From NCBI GenBank assembly GCA_030533445.1, contig JARPUW010000038.1, positions 124,001 to 188,000 of the forward strand: 64,000 nt of DNA, given 5' to 3'. Origin of the DNA: Cyprinodon diabolis (taxonomy: Eukaryota > Chordata > Actinopteri > Cyprinodontiformes > Cyprinodontidae). The number at the start of each line of letters is the position of its first letter. The stretch's first letter is position 1. Under the pieces are notes generated by a model. It made no database searches and was not told the origin of the DNA. It saw only the letters and a program-made list of their open reading frames with translations. Made by a program: the position numbers and the translations under genes. Shown here one piece after another: positions 1 through 12,791 of this stretch.

Positions 1-178
1 ACTAACAATATAAAGGAGATTTGAGCAGATGTTTTTGGTTCCAAGCTTCAAATCAGAAGGTTGAGGCCAAAACGCTCTTTTCACAGTGAGATAATGCCAT
101 TTTGGCCTCTGGAGTTGTAACAGACAAACCATTAATGATACAGCCATGATCTTTTCAGGCAATCACCTAGAGCTGAAA
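1..178. repeat. Exemplar satellite monomer (178-bp form)
   Basis: This copy is used as the reference phase, starting at 'actaac'. It carries the GGAG variant at offset 13, the 178-bp form (AGAAGGTTG), TTTTCAGG and ATCACCTA. The next monomer starts at 179 and is the 177-bp form with CGCAC. The phase is arbitrary because the array has no natural start. In order the monomer holds an AT-rich start (AACAATATAAAG), a T5 tract, the HindIII site, the first arm of an inverted repeat, the family's constant CpG (ACGC), the second arm, an ATTAATGAT stretch, and the variable CTGG/CAGG to CATC/CACC tail. Confidence 0.95.
63..109. repeat. 10-bp perfect inverted repeat inside each monomer
   Basis: Bases 63-72 (GAGGCCAAAA) are the exact reverse complement of bases 100-109 (TTTTGGCCTC), separated by 27 bases. 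The pair recurs in almost every monomer at the same place, and I list only the first copy. The dyad could extrude as a hairpin or be read by a dimeric DNA-binding protein; both are inferences. Some variants break the match: GATGCC monomers (15339, 21013, 26871, 30602, 32200, 38594, 41968, 63978) change the left arm, and 1-bp losses in the A4 or T4 runs (for example near 777, 12681, 19599, 15728, 20519) shorten one arm. Confidence 0.85.
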
Positions 179-3100
179 ACTAACAATATAAAGTAGATTT
201 GAGCAGATGTTTTTGGTTCCAAGCTTCAAATCAGAAGTTGAGGCCAAAACGCACTTTTCACAGTGAGATAATGCCATTTTGGCCTCTGGAGTTGTAACAG
301 ACAAACCATTAATGATACAGCCATGATCTTTTCTGGCAATCATCTAGAGCTGAAAACTAACAATATAAAGTAGATTTGAGCAGATGTTTTTGGTTCCAAG
401 CTTCAAATCAGAAGGTTGAGGCCAAAACGCTCTTTTCACAGTGAGATAATGCCATTTTGGCCTCTGGAGTTGTAACAGACAAACCATTAATGATACAGCC
501 ATGATCTTTTCTGGCAATCATCTAGAGCTGAAAACTAACAATATAAAGTAGATTTGAGCAGATGTTTTTGGTTCCAAGCTTCAAATCAGAAGGTTGAGGC
601 CAAAACGCTCTTTTCACAGTGAGATAATGCCATTTTGGCCTCTGGAGTTGTAACAGACAAACCATTAATGATACAGCCATGATCTTTTCAGGCAATCACC
701 TAGAGCTGAAAACTAACAATATAAAGTAGATTTGAGCAGATGTTTTTGGTTCCAAGCTTCAAATCAGAAGGTTGAGGCCAAACGCTCTTTTCACAGTGAG
801 ATAATGCCATTTTGGCCTCTGGAGTTGTAACAGACAAACCATTAATGATACAGCCATGATCTTTTCTGGCAATCATCTAGAGCTGAAAACTAACAATATA
901 AAGTAGATTTGAGCAGATGTTTTTGGTTCCAAGCTTCAAATCAGAAGGTTGAGGCCAAAACGCTCTTTTCACAGTGAGATAATGCCATTTTGGCCTCTGG
1001 AGTTGTAACAGACAAACCATTAATGATACAGCCATGATCTTTTCTGGCAATCATCTAGAGCTGAAAACTAACAATATAAAGTAGATTTGAGCAGATGTTT
1101 TTGGTTCCAAGCTTCAAATCAGAAGGTTGAGGCCAAAACGCTCTTTTCACAGTGAGATAATGCCATTTTGGCCTCTGGAGTTGTAACAGACAAACCATTA
1201 ATGATACAGCCATGATCTTTTCAGGCAATCACCTAGAGCTGAAAACTAACAATATAAAGTAGATTTGAGCAGATGTTTTTGGTTCCAAGCTTCAAATCAG
1301 AAGTTGAGGCCAAAACGCACTTTTCACAGTGAGATAATGCCATTTTGGCCTCTGGAGTTGTAACAGACAAACCATTAATGATACAGCCATGATCTTTTCT
1401 GGCAATCATCTAGAGCTGAAAACTAACAATATAAAGGAGATTTGAGCAGATGTTTTTGGTTCCAAGCTTCAAATCAGAAGGTTGAGGCCAAAACGCTCTT
1501 TTCACAGTGAGATAATGCCATTTTGGCCTCTGGAGTTGTAACAGACAAACCATTAATGATACAGCCATGATCTTTTCTGGCAATCATCTAGAGCTGAAAA
1601 CTAACAATATAAAGTAGATTTGAGCAGATGTTTTTGGTTCCAAGCTTCAAATCAGAAGTTGAGGCCAAAACGCTCTTTTCACAGTGAGATAATGCCATTT
1701 TGGCCTCTTGAGTTGTAACAGACAAACCATTAATGATACAGCCATGATCTTTTCTGGCAATCACCTAGAGCTGAAAACTAACAATATAAAGTAGATTTGA
1801 GCAGATGTTTTTGGTTCCAAGCTTCAAATCAGAAGTTGAGGCCAAAACGCTCTTTTCACAGTGAGATAATGCCATTTTGGCCTCTGGAGTTGTAACAGAC
1901 AAACCATTAATGATACAGCCATGATCTTTTCTGGCAATCATCTAGAGCTGAAAACTAACAATATAAAGTAGATTTGAGCAGATGTTTTTGGTTCCAAGCT
2001 TCAAATCGTAAGGTTGAGGCCAAAACGCTCTTTTCACAGTGAGATAATGCCATTTTGGCCTCTGGAGTTGTAACAGACAAACCATTAATGATACAGCCAT
2101 GATCTTTTCAGGCAATCACCTAGAGCTGAAAACTAACAATATAAAGTAGATTTGAGCAGATGTTTTTGGTTCCAAGCTTCAAATCAGAAGTTGAGGCCAA
2201 AACGCACTTTTCACAGTGAGATAATGCCATTTTGGCCTCTGGAGTTGTAACAGACAAACCATTAATGATACAGCCATGATCTTTTCTGGCAATCATCTAG
2301 AGCTGAAAACTAACAATATAAAGTAGATTTGAGCAGATGTTTTTGGTTCCAAGCTTCAAATCAGAAGGTTGAGGCCAAAACGCTCTTTTCACAGTGAGAT
2401 AATGCCATTTTGGCCTCTGGAGTTGTAACAGACAAACCATTAATGATACAGCCATGATCTTTTCTGGCAATCATCTAGAGCTGAAAACTAACAATATAAA
2501 GTAGATTTGAGCAGATGTTTTTGGTTCCAAGCTTCAAATCAGAAGGTTGAGGCCAAAACGCTCTTTTCACAGTGAGATAATGCCATTTTGGCCTCTGGAG
2601 TTGTAACAGACAAACCATTAATGATACAGCCATGATCTTTTCAGGCAATCACCTAGAGCTGAAAACTAACAATATAAAGTAGATTTGAGCAGATGTTTTT
2701 GGTTCCAAGCTTCAAATCAGAAGTTGAGGCCAAAACGCACTTTTCACAGTGAGATAATGCCATTTTGGCCTCTGGAGTTGTAACAGACAAACCATTAATG
2801 ATACAGCCATGATCTTTTCTGGCAATCATCTAGAGCTGAAAACTAACAATATAGAGTAGATTTGAGCAGATGTTTTTGGTTCCAAGCTTCAAATCAGAAG
2901 GTTGAGGCCAAAACGCTCTTTTCACAGTGAGATAATGCCATTTTGGCCTCTGGAGTTGTAACAGACAAACCATTAATGATACAGCCATGATCTTTTCTGG
3001 CAATCATCTAGAGCTGAAAACTAACAATATAAAGTAGATTTGAGCAGATGTTTTTGGTTCCAAGCTTCAAATCAGAAGGTTGAGGCCAAAACGCTCTTTT

Positions 3101-3363
3101 CACAGTGAGATAATGCCATTTTGGCCTCTGGAGTTGTAACAGACAAACCATTAATGATACAGCCATGATCTTTTCTGGCAATCATCTAGAGCTGAAAACT
3201 AACAATATAAAGTAGATTTGAGCAGATGTTTTTGGTTCCAAGCTTCAAATCAGAAGGTTGAGGCCAAAACGCTCTTTTCACAGTGAGATAATGCCATTTT
3301 GGCCTCTGGAGTTGTAACAGACAAACCATTAATGATACAGCCATGATCTTTTCAGGCAATCAT

Positions 3364-3907
3364 CTAGAGCTGAAAACTAACAATATAAAGTAGATTTGAG
3401 CAGATGTTTTTGGTTCCAAGCTTCAAATCAGAAGTTGAGGCCAAAACGCTCTTTTCACAGTGAGATAATGCCATTTTGGCCTCTGGAGTTGTAACAGACA
3501 AACCATTAATGATACAGCCATGATCTTTTCTGGCAATCATATAGAGCTGAAAACTAACAATATAAAGTAGATTTGAGCAGATGTTTTTGGTTCCAAGCTT
3601 CAAATCAGAAGTTGAGGCCAAAACGCTCTTTTCACAGTGAGATAATGCCATTTTGGCCTCTGGAGTTGTAACAGACAAACCATTAATGATACAGCCATGA
3701 TCTTTTCTGGCAATCATATAGAGCTGAAAACTAACAATATAAAGTAGATTTGAGCAGATGTTTTTGGTTCCAAGCTTCAAATCAGAAGGTTGAGGCCAAA
3801 ACGCTCTTTTCACAGTGAGATAATGCCATTTTGGCCTCTGGAGTTGTAACAGACAAACCATTAATGATACAGCCATGATCTTTTCTGGCAATTATCTAGA
3901 GCTGAAA
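3364..3907. repeat. Run of ATCATATA-type monomers
   Basis: Monomers at 3376 and 3553 are both 177 bp and both end ATCATATA instead of ATCATCTA; the monomer at 3730 ends ATTATCTA. The C-to-A change replaces the TAG that closes one minus-strand frame with TAT, and 177 is divisible by 3, so a 176-codon frame (with its stop) happens to stay open here. The same variant recurs singly in monomers at 23790, 44745, 46875, and in their copies near 50069, 52199, 56637 and 58767. It is a useful family marker, not evidence of a gene. Confidence 0.8.
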
Positions 3908-5329
3908 ACTAACAATATAAAGTAGATTTGAGCAGATGTTTTTGGTTCCAAGCTTCAAATCAGAAGGTTGAGGCCAAAACGCACTTTTCACAGTGAGATA
4001 ATGCCATTTTGGCCTCTGGAGTTGTAACAGACAAACCATTAATGATACAGCCATGATCTTTTCTGGCAATCATCTAGAGCTGAAAACTAACAATATAAAG
4101 TAGATTTGAGCAGATGTTTTTGGTTCCAAGCTTCAAATCAGAAGGTTGAGGCCAAAACGCTCTTTTCACAGTGAGATAATGCCATTTTGGCCTCTGGAGT
4201 TGTAACAGACAAACCATTAATGATACAGCCATGATCTTTTCTGGCAATCATCTAGAGCTGAAAACTAACAATATAAAGTAGATTTGAGCAGATGTTTTTG
4301 GTTCCAAGCTTCAAATCGTAAGGTTGAGGCCATAACGCTCTTTTCACAGTGAGATAATGCCATTTTGGCCTCTGGAGTTGTAACAGACAAACCATTAATG
4401 ATACAGCCATGATCTTTTCTGGCAATCATCTAGAGCTGAAAACTAACAATATAAAGTAGATTTGAGCAGATGTTTTTGGTTCCAAGCTTCAAATCGTAAG
4501 GTTGAGGCCAAAACGCTCTTTTCACAGTGAGATAATGCCATTTTGGCCTCTGGAGTTGTAACAGACAAACCATTAATGATACAGCCATGATCTTTTCAGG
4601 CAATCACCTAGAGCTGAAAACTAACAATATAAAGTAGATTTGAGCAGATGTTTTTGGTTCCAAGCTTCAAATCAGAAGTTGAGGCCAAAACGCTCTTTTC
4701 ACAGTGAGATAATGCCATTTTGGCCTCTGGAGTTGTAACAGACAAACCATTAATGATACAGCCATGATCTTTTCTGGCAATCATCTAGAGCTGAAAACTA
4801 ACAATATAAAGTAGATTTGAGCAGATGTTTTTGGTTCCAAGCTTCAAATCAGAAGGTTGAGGCCAAAACGCTCTTTTCACAGTGAGATAATGCCATTTTG
4901 GCCTCTGGAGTTGTAACAGACAAACCATTAATGATACAGCCATGATCTTTTCTGGCAATCATCTAGAGCTGAAAACTAACAATATAAAGTAGATTTGAGC
5001 AGATGTTTTTGGTTCCAAGCTTCAAATCAGAAGGTTGAGGCCAAAACGCTCTTTTCACAGTGAGATAATGCCATTTTGGCCTCTGGAGTTGTAACAGACA
5101 AACCATTAATGATACAGCCATGATCTTTTCAGGCAATCACCTAGAGCTGAAAACTAACAATATAAAGTAGATTTGAGCAGATGTTTTTGGTTCCAAGCTT
5201 CAAATCAGAAGTTGAGGCCAAAACGCACTTTTCACAGTGAGATAATGCCATTTTGGCCTCTGGAGTTGTAACAGACAAACCATTAATGATACAGCCATGA
5301 TCTTTTCTGGCAATCATCTAGAGCTGAAA

Positions 5330-8300
5330 ACTAACAATATAAAGGAGATTTGAGCAGATGTTTTTGGTTCCAAGCTTCAAATCAGAAGGTTGAGGCCAAA
5401 ACGCTCTTTTCACAGTGAGATAATGCCATTTTGGCCTCTGGAGTTGTAACAGACAAACCATTAATGATACAGCCATGATCTTTTCTGGCAATCATCTAGA
5501 GCTGAAAACTAACAATATAAAGTAGATTTGAGCAGATGTTTTTGGTTCCAAGCTTCAAATCAGAAGGTTGAGGCCAAAACGCTCTTTTCACAGTGAGATA
5601 ATGCCATTTTGGCCTCTGGAGTTGTAACAGACAAACCATTAATGATACAGCCATGATCTTTTCTGGCAATCATCTAGAGCTGAAAACTAACAATATAAAG
5701 TAGATTTGAGCAGATGTTTTTGGTTCCAAGCTTCAAATCAGAAGGTTGAGGCCAAAACGCTCTTTTCACAGTGAGATAATGCCATTTTGGCCTCTGGAGT
5801 TGTAACAGACAAACCATTAATGATACAGCCATGATCTTTTCTGGCAATCATCTAGAGCTGAAAACTAACAATATAAAGTAGATTTGAGCAGATGTTTTTG
5901 GTTCCAAGCTTCAAATCAGAAGGTTGAGGCCAAAACGCTCTTTTCACAGTGAGATAATGCCATTTTGGCCTCTGGAGTTGTAACAGACAAACCATTAATG
6001 ATACAGCCATGATCTTTTCAGGCAATCACCTAGAGCTGAAAACTAACAATATAAAGTAGATTTGAGCAGATGTTTTTGTTTCCAAGCTTCAAATCAGAAG
6101 TTGAGGCCAAAACGCACTTTTCACAGTGAGATAATGCCATTTTGGCCTCTGGAGTTGTAACAGACAAACCATTAATGATACAGCCATGATCTTTTCTGGC
6201 AATCATCTAGAGCTGAAAACTAACAATATAAAGTAGATTTGAGCAGATGTTTTTGGTTCCAAGCTTCAAATCAGAAGGTTGAGGCCAAAACGCTCTTTTC
6301 ACAGTGAGATAATGCCATTTTGGCCTCTGGAGTTGTAACAGACAAACCATTAATGATACAGCCATGATCTTTTCTGGCAATCATCTAGAGCTGAAAACTA
6401 ACAATATAAAGTAGATTTGAGCAGATGTTTTTGGTTCCAAGCTTCAAATCAGAAGGTTGAGGCCAAAACGCTCTTTTCACAGTGAGATAATGCCATTTTG
6501 GCCTCTGGAGTTGTAACAGACAAACCATTAATGATACAGCCATGATCTTTTCAGGCAATCATCTAGAGCTGAAAACTAACAATATAAAGTAGATTTGAGA
6601 AGATGTTTTTGGTTCCAAGCTTCAAAACAGAAGGTTGAGGCCAAAACGCTCTTTTCACAGTGAGATAATGCCATTTTGGCCTCTGGAGTTGTAACAGACA
6701 AACCATTAATGATACAGCCATGATCTTTTCTGGCAATCATCTAGAGCTGAAAACTAACAATATAAAGTAGATTTGAGCAGATGTTTTTGGTTCCAAGCTT
6801 CAAATCAGAAGTTGAGGCCAAAACGCACTTTTCACAGTGAGATAATGCCATTTTGGCCTCTGGAGTTGTAACAGACAAACCATTAATGATACAGCCATGA
6901 TCTTTTCTGGCAATCATCTAGAGCTGAAAACTAACAATATAAAGGAGATTTGAGCAGATGTTTTTGGTTCCAAGCTTCAAATCAGAAGGTTGAGGCCAAA
7001 ACGCTCTTTTCACAGTGAGATAATGCCATTTTGGCCTCTGGAGTTGTAACAGACAAACCATTAATGATACAGCCATGATCTTTTCTGGCAATCATCTAGA
7101 GCTGAAAACTAACAATATAAAGTAGATTTGAGCAGATGTTTTTGGTTCCAAGCTTCAAATCAGAAGTTGAGGCCAAAACGCTCTTTTCACAGTGAGATAA
7201 TGCCATTTTGGCCTCTTGAGTTGTAACAGACAAACCATTAATGATACAGCCATGATCTTTTCTGGCAATCATCTAGAGCTGAAAACTAACAATATAAAGT
7301 AGATTTGAGCAGATGTTTTTGGTTCCAAGCTTCAAATCGTAAGGTTGAGGCCAAAACGCTCTTTTCACAGTGAGATAATGCCATTTTGGCCTCTGGAGTT
7401 GTAACAGACAAACCATTAATGATACAGCCATGATCTTTTCAGGCAATCACCTAGAGCTGAAAACTAACAATATAAAGTAGATTTGAGCAGATGTTTTTGG
7501 TTCCAAGCTTCAAATCAGAAGTTGAGGCCAAAACGCTCTTTTCACAGTGAGATAATGCCATTTTGGCCTCTGGAGTTGTAACAGACAAACCATTAATGAT
7601 ACAGCCATGATCTTTTCTGGCAATCATCTAGAGCTGAAAACTAACAATATAAAGTAGATTTGAGCAGATGTTTTTGGTTCCAAGCTTCAAATCGTAAGGT
7701 TGAGGCCAAAACGCTCTTTTCACAGTGAGATAATGCCATTTTGGCCTCTGGAGTTGTAACAGACAAACCATTAATGATACAGCCATGATCTTTTCAGGCA
7801 ATCACCTAGAGCTGAAAACTAACAATATAAAGTAGATTTGAGCAGATGTTTTTGGTTCCAAGCTTCAAATCAGAAGTTGAGGCCAAAACGCACTTTTCAC
7901 AGTGAGATAATGCCATTTTGGCCTCTGGAGTTGTAACAGACAAACCATTAATGATACAGCCATGATCTTTTCTGGCAATCATCTAGAGCGGAAAACTAAC
8001 AATATAAAGTAGATTTGAGCAGATGTTTTTGGTTCCAAGCTTCAAATCAGAAGGTTGAGGCCAAAACGCTCTTTTCACAGTGAGATAATGCCATTTTGGC
8101 CTCTGGAGTTGTAACAGACAAACCATTAATGATACAGCCATGATCTTTTCTGGCAATCATCTAGAGCTGAAAACTAACAATATAAAGTAGATTTGAGCAG
8201 ATGTTTTTGGTTCCAAGCTTCAAATCAGAAGGTTGAGGCCAAAACGCTCTTTTCACAGTGAGATAATGCCATTTTGGCCTCTGGAGTTGTAACAGACAAA

Positions 8301-8705
8301 CCATTAATGATACAGCCATGATCTTTTCAGGCAATCACCTAGAGCTGAAAACTAACAATATAAAGTAGATTTGAGCAGATGTTTTTGGTTCCAAGCTTCA
8401 AATCAGAAGTTGAGGCCAAAACGCACTTTTCACAGTGAGATAATGCCATTTTGGCCTCTGGAGTTGTAACAGACAAACCATTAATGATACAGCCATGATC
8501 TTTTCTGGCAATCATCTAGAGCTGAAAACTAACAATATAGAGTAGATTTGAGCAGATGTTTTTGGTTCCAAGCTTCAAATCAGAAGGTTGAGGCCAAAAC
8601 GCTCTTTTCACAGTGAGATAATGCCATTTTGGCCTCTGGAGTTGTAACAGACAAACCATTAATGATACAGCCATGATCTTTTCTGGCAATCATCTAGAGC
8701 TGAAA
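5330..8705. repeat. 19-monomer HOR, copy 1 (3,376 bp)
   Basis: Rare variants recur exactly 3,376 bp later in the next block: GAGAAG at 6597 and 9973, CTCTTG at 7212 and 10588, TCGTAAGG at 7338 and 10714, and AGAG at 8537 and 11913. 3,376 is 19 monomers. Private changes in this copy include TTTTTGTTTCC near 6076 and GAGCGGAAAAC near 7987. It starts with a GGAG monomer where copy 2 starts with AGAG monomers, so the first two monomers differ between copies. Confidence 0.85.
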
Positions 8706-11700
8706 ACTAACAATATAGAGTAGATTTGAGCAGATGTTTTTGGTTCCAAGCTTCAAATCAGAAGGTTGAGGCCAAAACGCTCTTTTCACAGTGAGATAAT
8801 GCCATTTTGGCCTCTGGAGTTGTAACAGACAAACCATTAATGATACAGCCATGATCTTTTCTGGCAATCATCTAGAGCTGAAAACTAACAATATAGAGTA
8901 GATTTGAGCAGATGTTTTTGGTTCCAAGCTTCAAATCAGAAGGTTGAGGCCAAAACGCTCTTTTCACAGTGAGATAATGCCATTTTGGCCTCTGGAGTTG
9001 TAACAGACAAACCATTAATGATACAGCCATGATCTTTTCTGGCAATCATCTAGAGCTGAAAACTAACAATATAAAGTAGATTTGAGCAGATGTTTTTGGT
9101 TCCAAGCTTCAAATCAGAAGGTTGAGGCCAAAACGCTCTTTTCACAGTGAGATAATGCCATTTTGGCCTCTGGAGTTGTAACAGACAAACCATTAATGAT
9201 ACAGCCATGATCTTTTCTGGCAATCATCTAGAGCTGAAAACTAACAATATAAAGTAGATTTGAGCAGATGTTTTTGGTTCCAAGCTTCAAATCAGAAGGT
9301 TGAGGCCAAAACGCTCTTTTCACAGTGAGATAATGCCATTTTGGCCTCTGGAGTTGTAACAGACAAACCATTAATGATACAGCCATGATCTTTTCAGGCA
9401 ATCACCTAGAGCTGAAAACTAACAATATAAAGTAGATTTGAGCAGATGTTTTTGGTTCCAAGCTTCAAATCAGAAGTTGAGGCCAAAACGCACTTTTCAC
9501 AGTGAGATAATGCCATTTTGGCCTCTGGAGTTGTAACAGACAAACCATTAATGATACAGCCATGATCTTTTCTGGCAATCATCTAGAGCTGAAAACTAAC
9601 AATATAAAGTAGATTTGAGCAGATGTTTTTGGTTCCAAGCTTCAAATCAGAAGGTTGAGGCCAAAACGCTCTTTTCACAGTGAGATAATGCCATTTTGGC
9701 CTCTGGAGTTGTAACAGACAAACCATTAATGATACAGCCATGATCTTTTCTGGCAATCATCTAGAGCTGAAAACTAACAATATAAAGTAGATTTGAGCAG
9801 ATGTTTTTGGTTCCAAGCTTCAAATCAGAAGGTTGAGGCCAAAACGCTCTTTTCACAGTGAGATAATGCCATTTTGGCCTCTGGAGTTGTAACAGACAAA
9901 CCATTAATGATACAGCCATGATCTTTTCAGGCAATCATCTAGAGCTGAAAACTAACAATATAAAGTAGATTTGAGAAGATGTTTTTGGTTCCAAGCTTCA
10001 AAACAGAAGGTTGAGGCCAAAACGCTCTTTTCACAGTGAGATAATGCCATTTTGGCCTATGGAGTTGTAACAGACAAACCATTAATGATACAGCCATGAT
10101 CTTTTCTGGCAATCATCTAGAGCTGAAAACTAACAATATAAAGTAGATTTGAGCAGATGTTTTTGGTTCCAAGCTTCAAATCAGAAGTTGAGGCCAAAAC
10201 GCACTTTTCACAGTGAGATAATGCCATTTTGGCCTCTGGAGTTGTAACAGACAAACCATTAATGATACAGCCATGATCTTTTCTGGCAATCATCTAGAGC
10301 TGAAAACTAACAATATAAAGGAGATTTGAGCAGATGTTTTTGGTTCCAAGCTTCAAATCAGAAGGTTGAGGCCAAAACGCTCTTTTCACAGTGAGATAAT
10401 GCCATTTTGGCCTCTGGAGTTGTAACAGACAAACCATTAATGATACAGCCATGATCTTTTCTGGCAATCATCTAGAGCTGAAAACTAACAATATAAAGTA
10501 GATTTGAGCAGATGTTTTTGGTTCCAAGCTTCAAATCAGAAGTTGAGGCCAAAACGCTCTTTTCACAGTGAGATAATGCCATTTTGGCCTCTTGAGTTGT
10601 AACAGACAAACCATTAATGATACAGCCATGATCTTTTCTGGCAATCATCTAGAGCTGAAAACTAACAATATAAAGTAGATTTGAGCAGATGTTTTTGGTT
10701 CCAAGCTTCAAATCGTAAGGTTGAGGCCAAAACGCTCTTTTCACAGTGAGATAATGCCATTTTGGCCTCTGGAGTTGTAACAGACAAACCATTAATGATA
10801 CAGCCATGATCTTTTCAGGCAATCACCTAGAGCTGAAAACTAACAATATAAAGTAGATTTGAGCAGATGTTTTTGGTTCCAAGCTTCAAATCAGAAGTTG
10901 AGGCCAAAACGCTCTTTTCACAGTGAGATAATGCCATTTTGGCCTCTGGAGTTGTAACAGACAAACCATTAATGATACAGCCATGATCTTTTCTGGCAAT
11001 CATCTAGAGCTGAAAACTAACAATATAAAGTAGATTTGAGCAGATGTTTTTGGTTCCAAGCTTCAAATCGTAAGGTTCAGGCCAAAACGCTCTTTTCACA
11101 GTGAGATAATGCCATTTTGGCCTCTGGAGTTGTAACAGACAAACCATTAATGATACAGCCATGATCTTTTCAGGCAATCACCTAGAGCTGAAAACTAACA
11201 ATATAAAGTAGATTTGAGCAGATGTTTTTGGTTCCAAGCTTCAAATCAGAAGTTGAGGCCAAAACGCACTTTTCACAGTGAGATAATGCCATTTTGGCCT
11301 CTGGAGTTGTAACAGACAAACCATTAATGATACAGCCATGATCTTTTCTGGCAATCATCTAGAGCTGAAAACTAACAATATAAAGTAGATTTGAGCAGAT
11401 GTTTTTGGTTCCAAGCTTCAAATCAGAAGGTTGAGGCCAAAACGCTCTTTTCACAGTGAGATAATGCCATTTTGGCCTCTGGAGTTGTAACAGACAAACC
11501 ATTAATGATACAGCCATGATCTTTTCTGGCAATCATCTAGAGCTGAAAACTAACAATATAAAGTAGATTTGAGCAGATGTTTTTGGTTCCAAGCTTCAAA
11601 TCAGAAGGTTGAGGCCAAAACGCTCTTTTCACAGTGAGATAATGCCATTTTGGCCTCTGGAGTTGTAACAGACAAACCATTAATGATACAGCCATGATCT

Positions 11701-12081
11701 TTTCAGGCAATCACCTAGAGCTGAAAACTAACAATATAAAGTAGATTTGAGCAGATGTTTTTGGTTCCAAGCTTCAAATCAGAAGTTGAGGCCAAAACGC
11801 ACTTTTCACAGTGAGATAATGCCATTTTGGCCTCTGGAGTTGTAACAGACAAACCATTAATGATACAGCCATGATCTTTTCTGGCAATCATCTAGAGCTG
11901 AAAACTAACAATATAGAGTAGATTTGAGCAGATGTTTTTGGTTCCAAGCTTCAAATCAGAAGGTTGAGGCCAAAACGCTCTTTTCACAGTGAGATAATGC
12001 CATTTTGGCCTCTGGAGTTGTAACAGACAAACCATTAATGATACAGCCATGATCTTTTCTGGCAATCATCTAGAGCTGAAA
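8706..12081. repeat. 19-monomer HOR, copy 2 (3,376 bp)
   Basis: This is directly adjacent to copy 1 with the same monomer order from the third monomer on. It begins with two AGAG monomers (8706, 8884), which resemble the AGAG monomer that ends copy 1, as expected if the copy junction lies there. Private changes include GCCTATGG near 10057 and GGTTCAGG near 11075. Few differences separate the copies, which suggests a recent tandem duplication or ongoing homogenisation. Confidence 0.85.
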
Positions 12082-12791
12082 ACTAACAATATAAAGTAGA
12101 TTTGAGCAGATGTTTTTGGTTCCAAGCTTCAAATCAGAAGGTTGAGGCCAAAACGCTCTTTTCACAGTGAGATAATGCCATTTTGGCCTCTGGAGTTGTA
12201 ACAGACAAACCATTAATGATACAGCCATGATCTTTTCTGGCAATCATCTAGAGCTGAAAACTAACAATATAAAGTAGATTTGAGCAGATGTTTTTGGTTC
12301 CAAGCTTCAAATCAGAAGGTTGAGGCCAAAACGCTCTTTTCACAGTGAGATAATGCCATTTTGGCCTCTGGAGTTGTAACAGACAAACCATTAATGATAC
12401 AGCCATGATCTTTTCAGGCAATCACCTAGAGCTGAAAACTAACAATATAAAGTAGATTTGAGCAGATGTTTTTGGTTCCAAGCTTCAAATCAGAAGTTGA
12501 GGCCAAAACGCTCTTTTCACAGTGAGATAATGCCATTTTGGCCTCTGGAGTTGTAACAGACAAACCATTAATGATACAGCCATGATCTTTTCTGGCAATC
12601 ATCTAGAGCTGAAAACTAACAATATAAAGTAGATTTGAGCAGATGTTTTTGGTTCCAAGCTTCAAATCAGAAGGTTGAGGCCAAACGCTCTTTTCACAGT
12701 GAGATAATGCCATTTTGGCCTCTGGAGTTGTAACAGACAAACCATTAATGATACAGCCATGATCTTTTCTGGCAATCATCTAGAGCTGAAA
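12082..12791. repeat. Short linking stretch of four monomers
   Basis: Monomers of plain AGAAGG type, one ending TTTTCAGG/ATCACCTA, then one AGAAGTTG monomer, then one with a single A missing from the A4 run near 12681. The stretch joins the 19-mer blocks to the 32-mer blocks. Nothing else is seen. Confidence 0.7.

Larger units (their letters stand above)
1..5329. repeat. Left array segment, mixed monomer types
   Basis: About 30 monomers. A frequent motif is TTTTCAGG/ATCACCTA followed by an AGAAGTTG+CGCAC monomer (179, 1245, 2132, 2665). The stretch about 1422-2900 (GGAG, then CTCTTG at 1704, then TCGTAAGG, then AGAG at 2851) is related in order to about 6.94-8.6 kb, with one or two monomers inserted or lost (CTCTTG to CTCTTG is 5,508 bp; AGAG to AGAG is 5,686 bp). 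Monomers at 3376 and 3553 carry ATCATATA. A single A is missing from the A4 run near 777. No gene is seen. Confidence 0.8.

Noticed and set aside
63..109. Inverted repeat as a rho-independent terminator
   Set aside because: The spacer is 27 bases, no T-run follows the second arm, and it repeats in every monomer without any gene.
1418..1445. AAAGGAG followed by ATG, resembling a ribosome binding site and start codon
   Set aside because: It is one of the common monomer variants (GGAG at offset 13) in a eukaryotic-type satellite; no open frame follows.
3364..3891. 175-residue minus-strand open frame as a gene
   Set aside because: It lies wholly inside three satellite monomers, its protein is the same segment repeated, it begins on TTG instead of ATG, and its openness is explained by the 177-bp length plus loss of one TAG.
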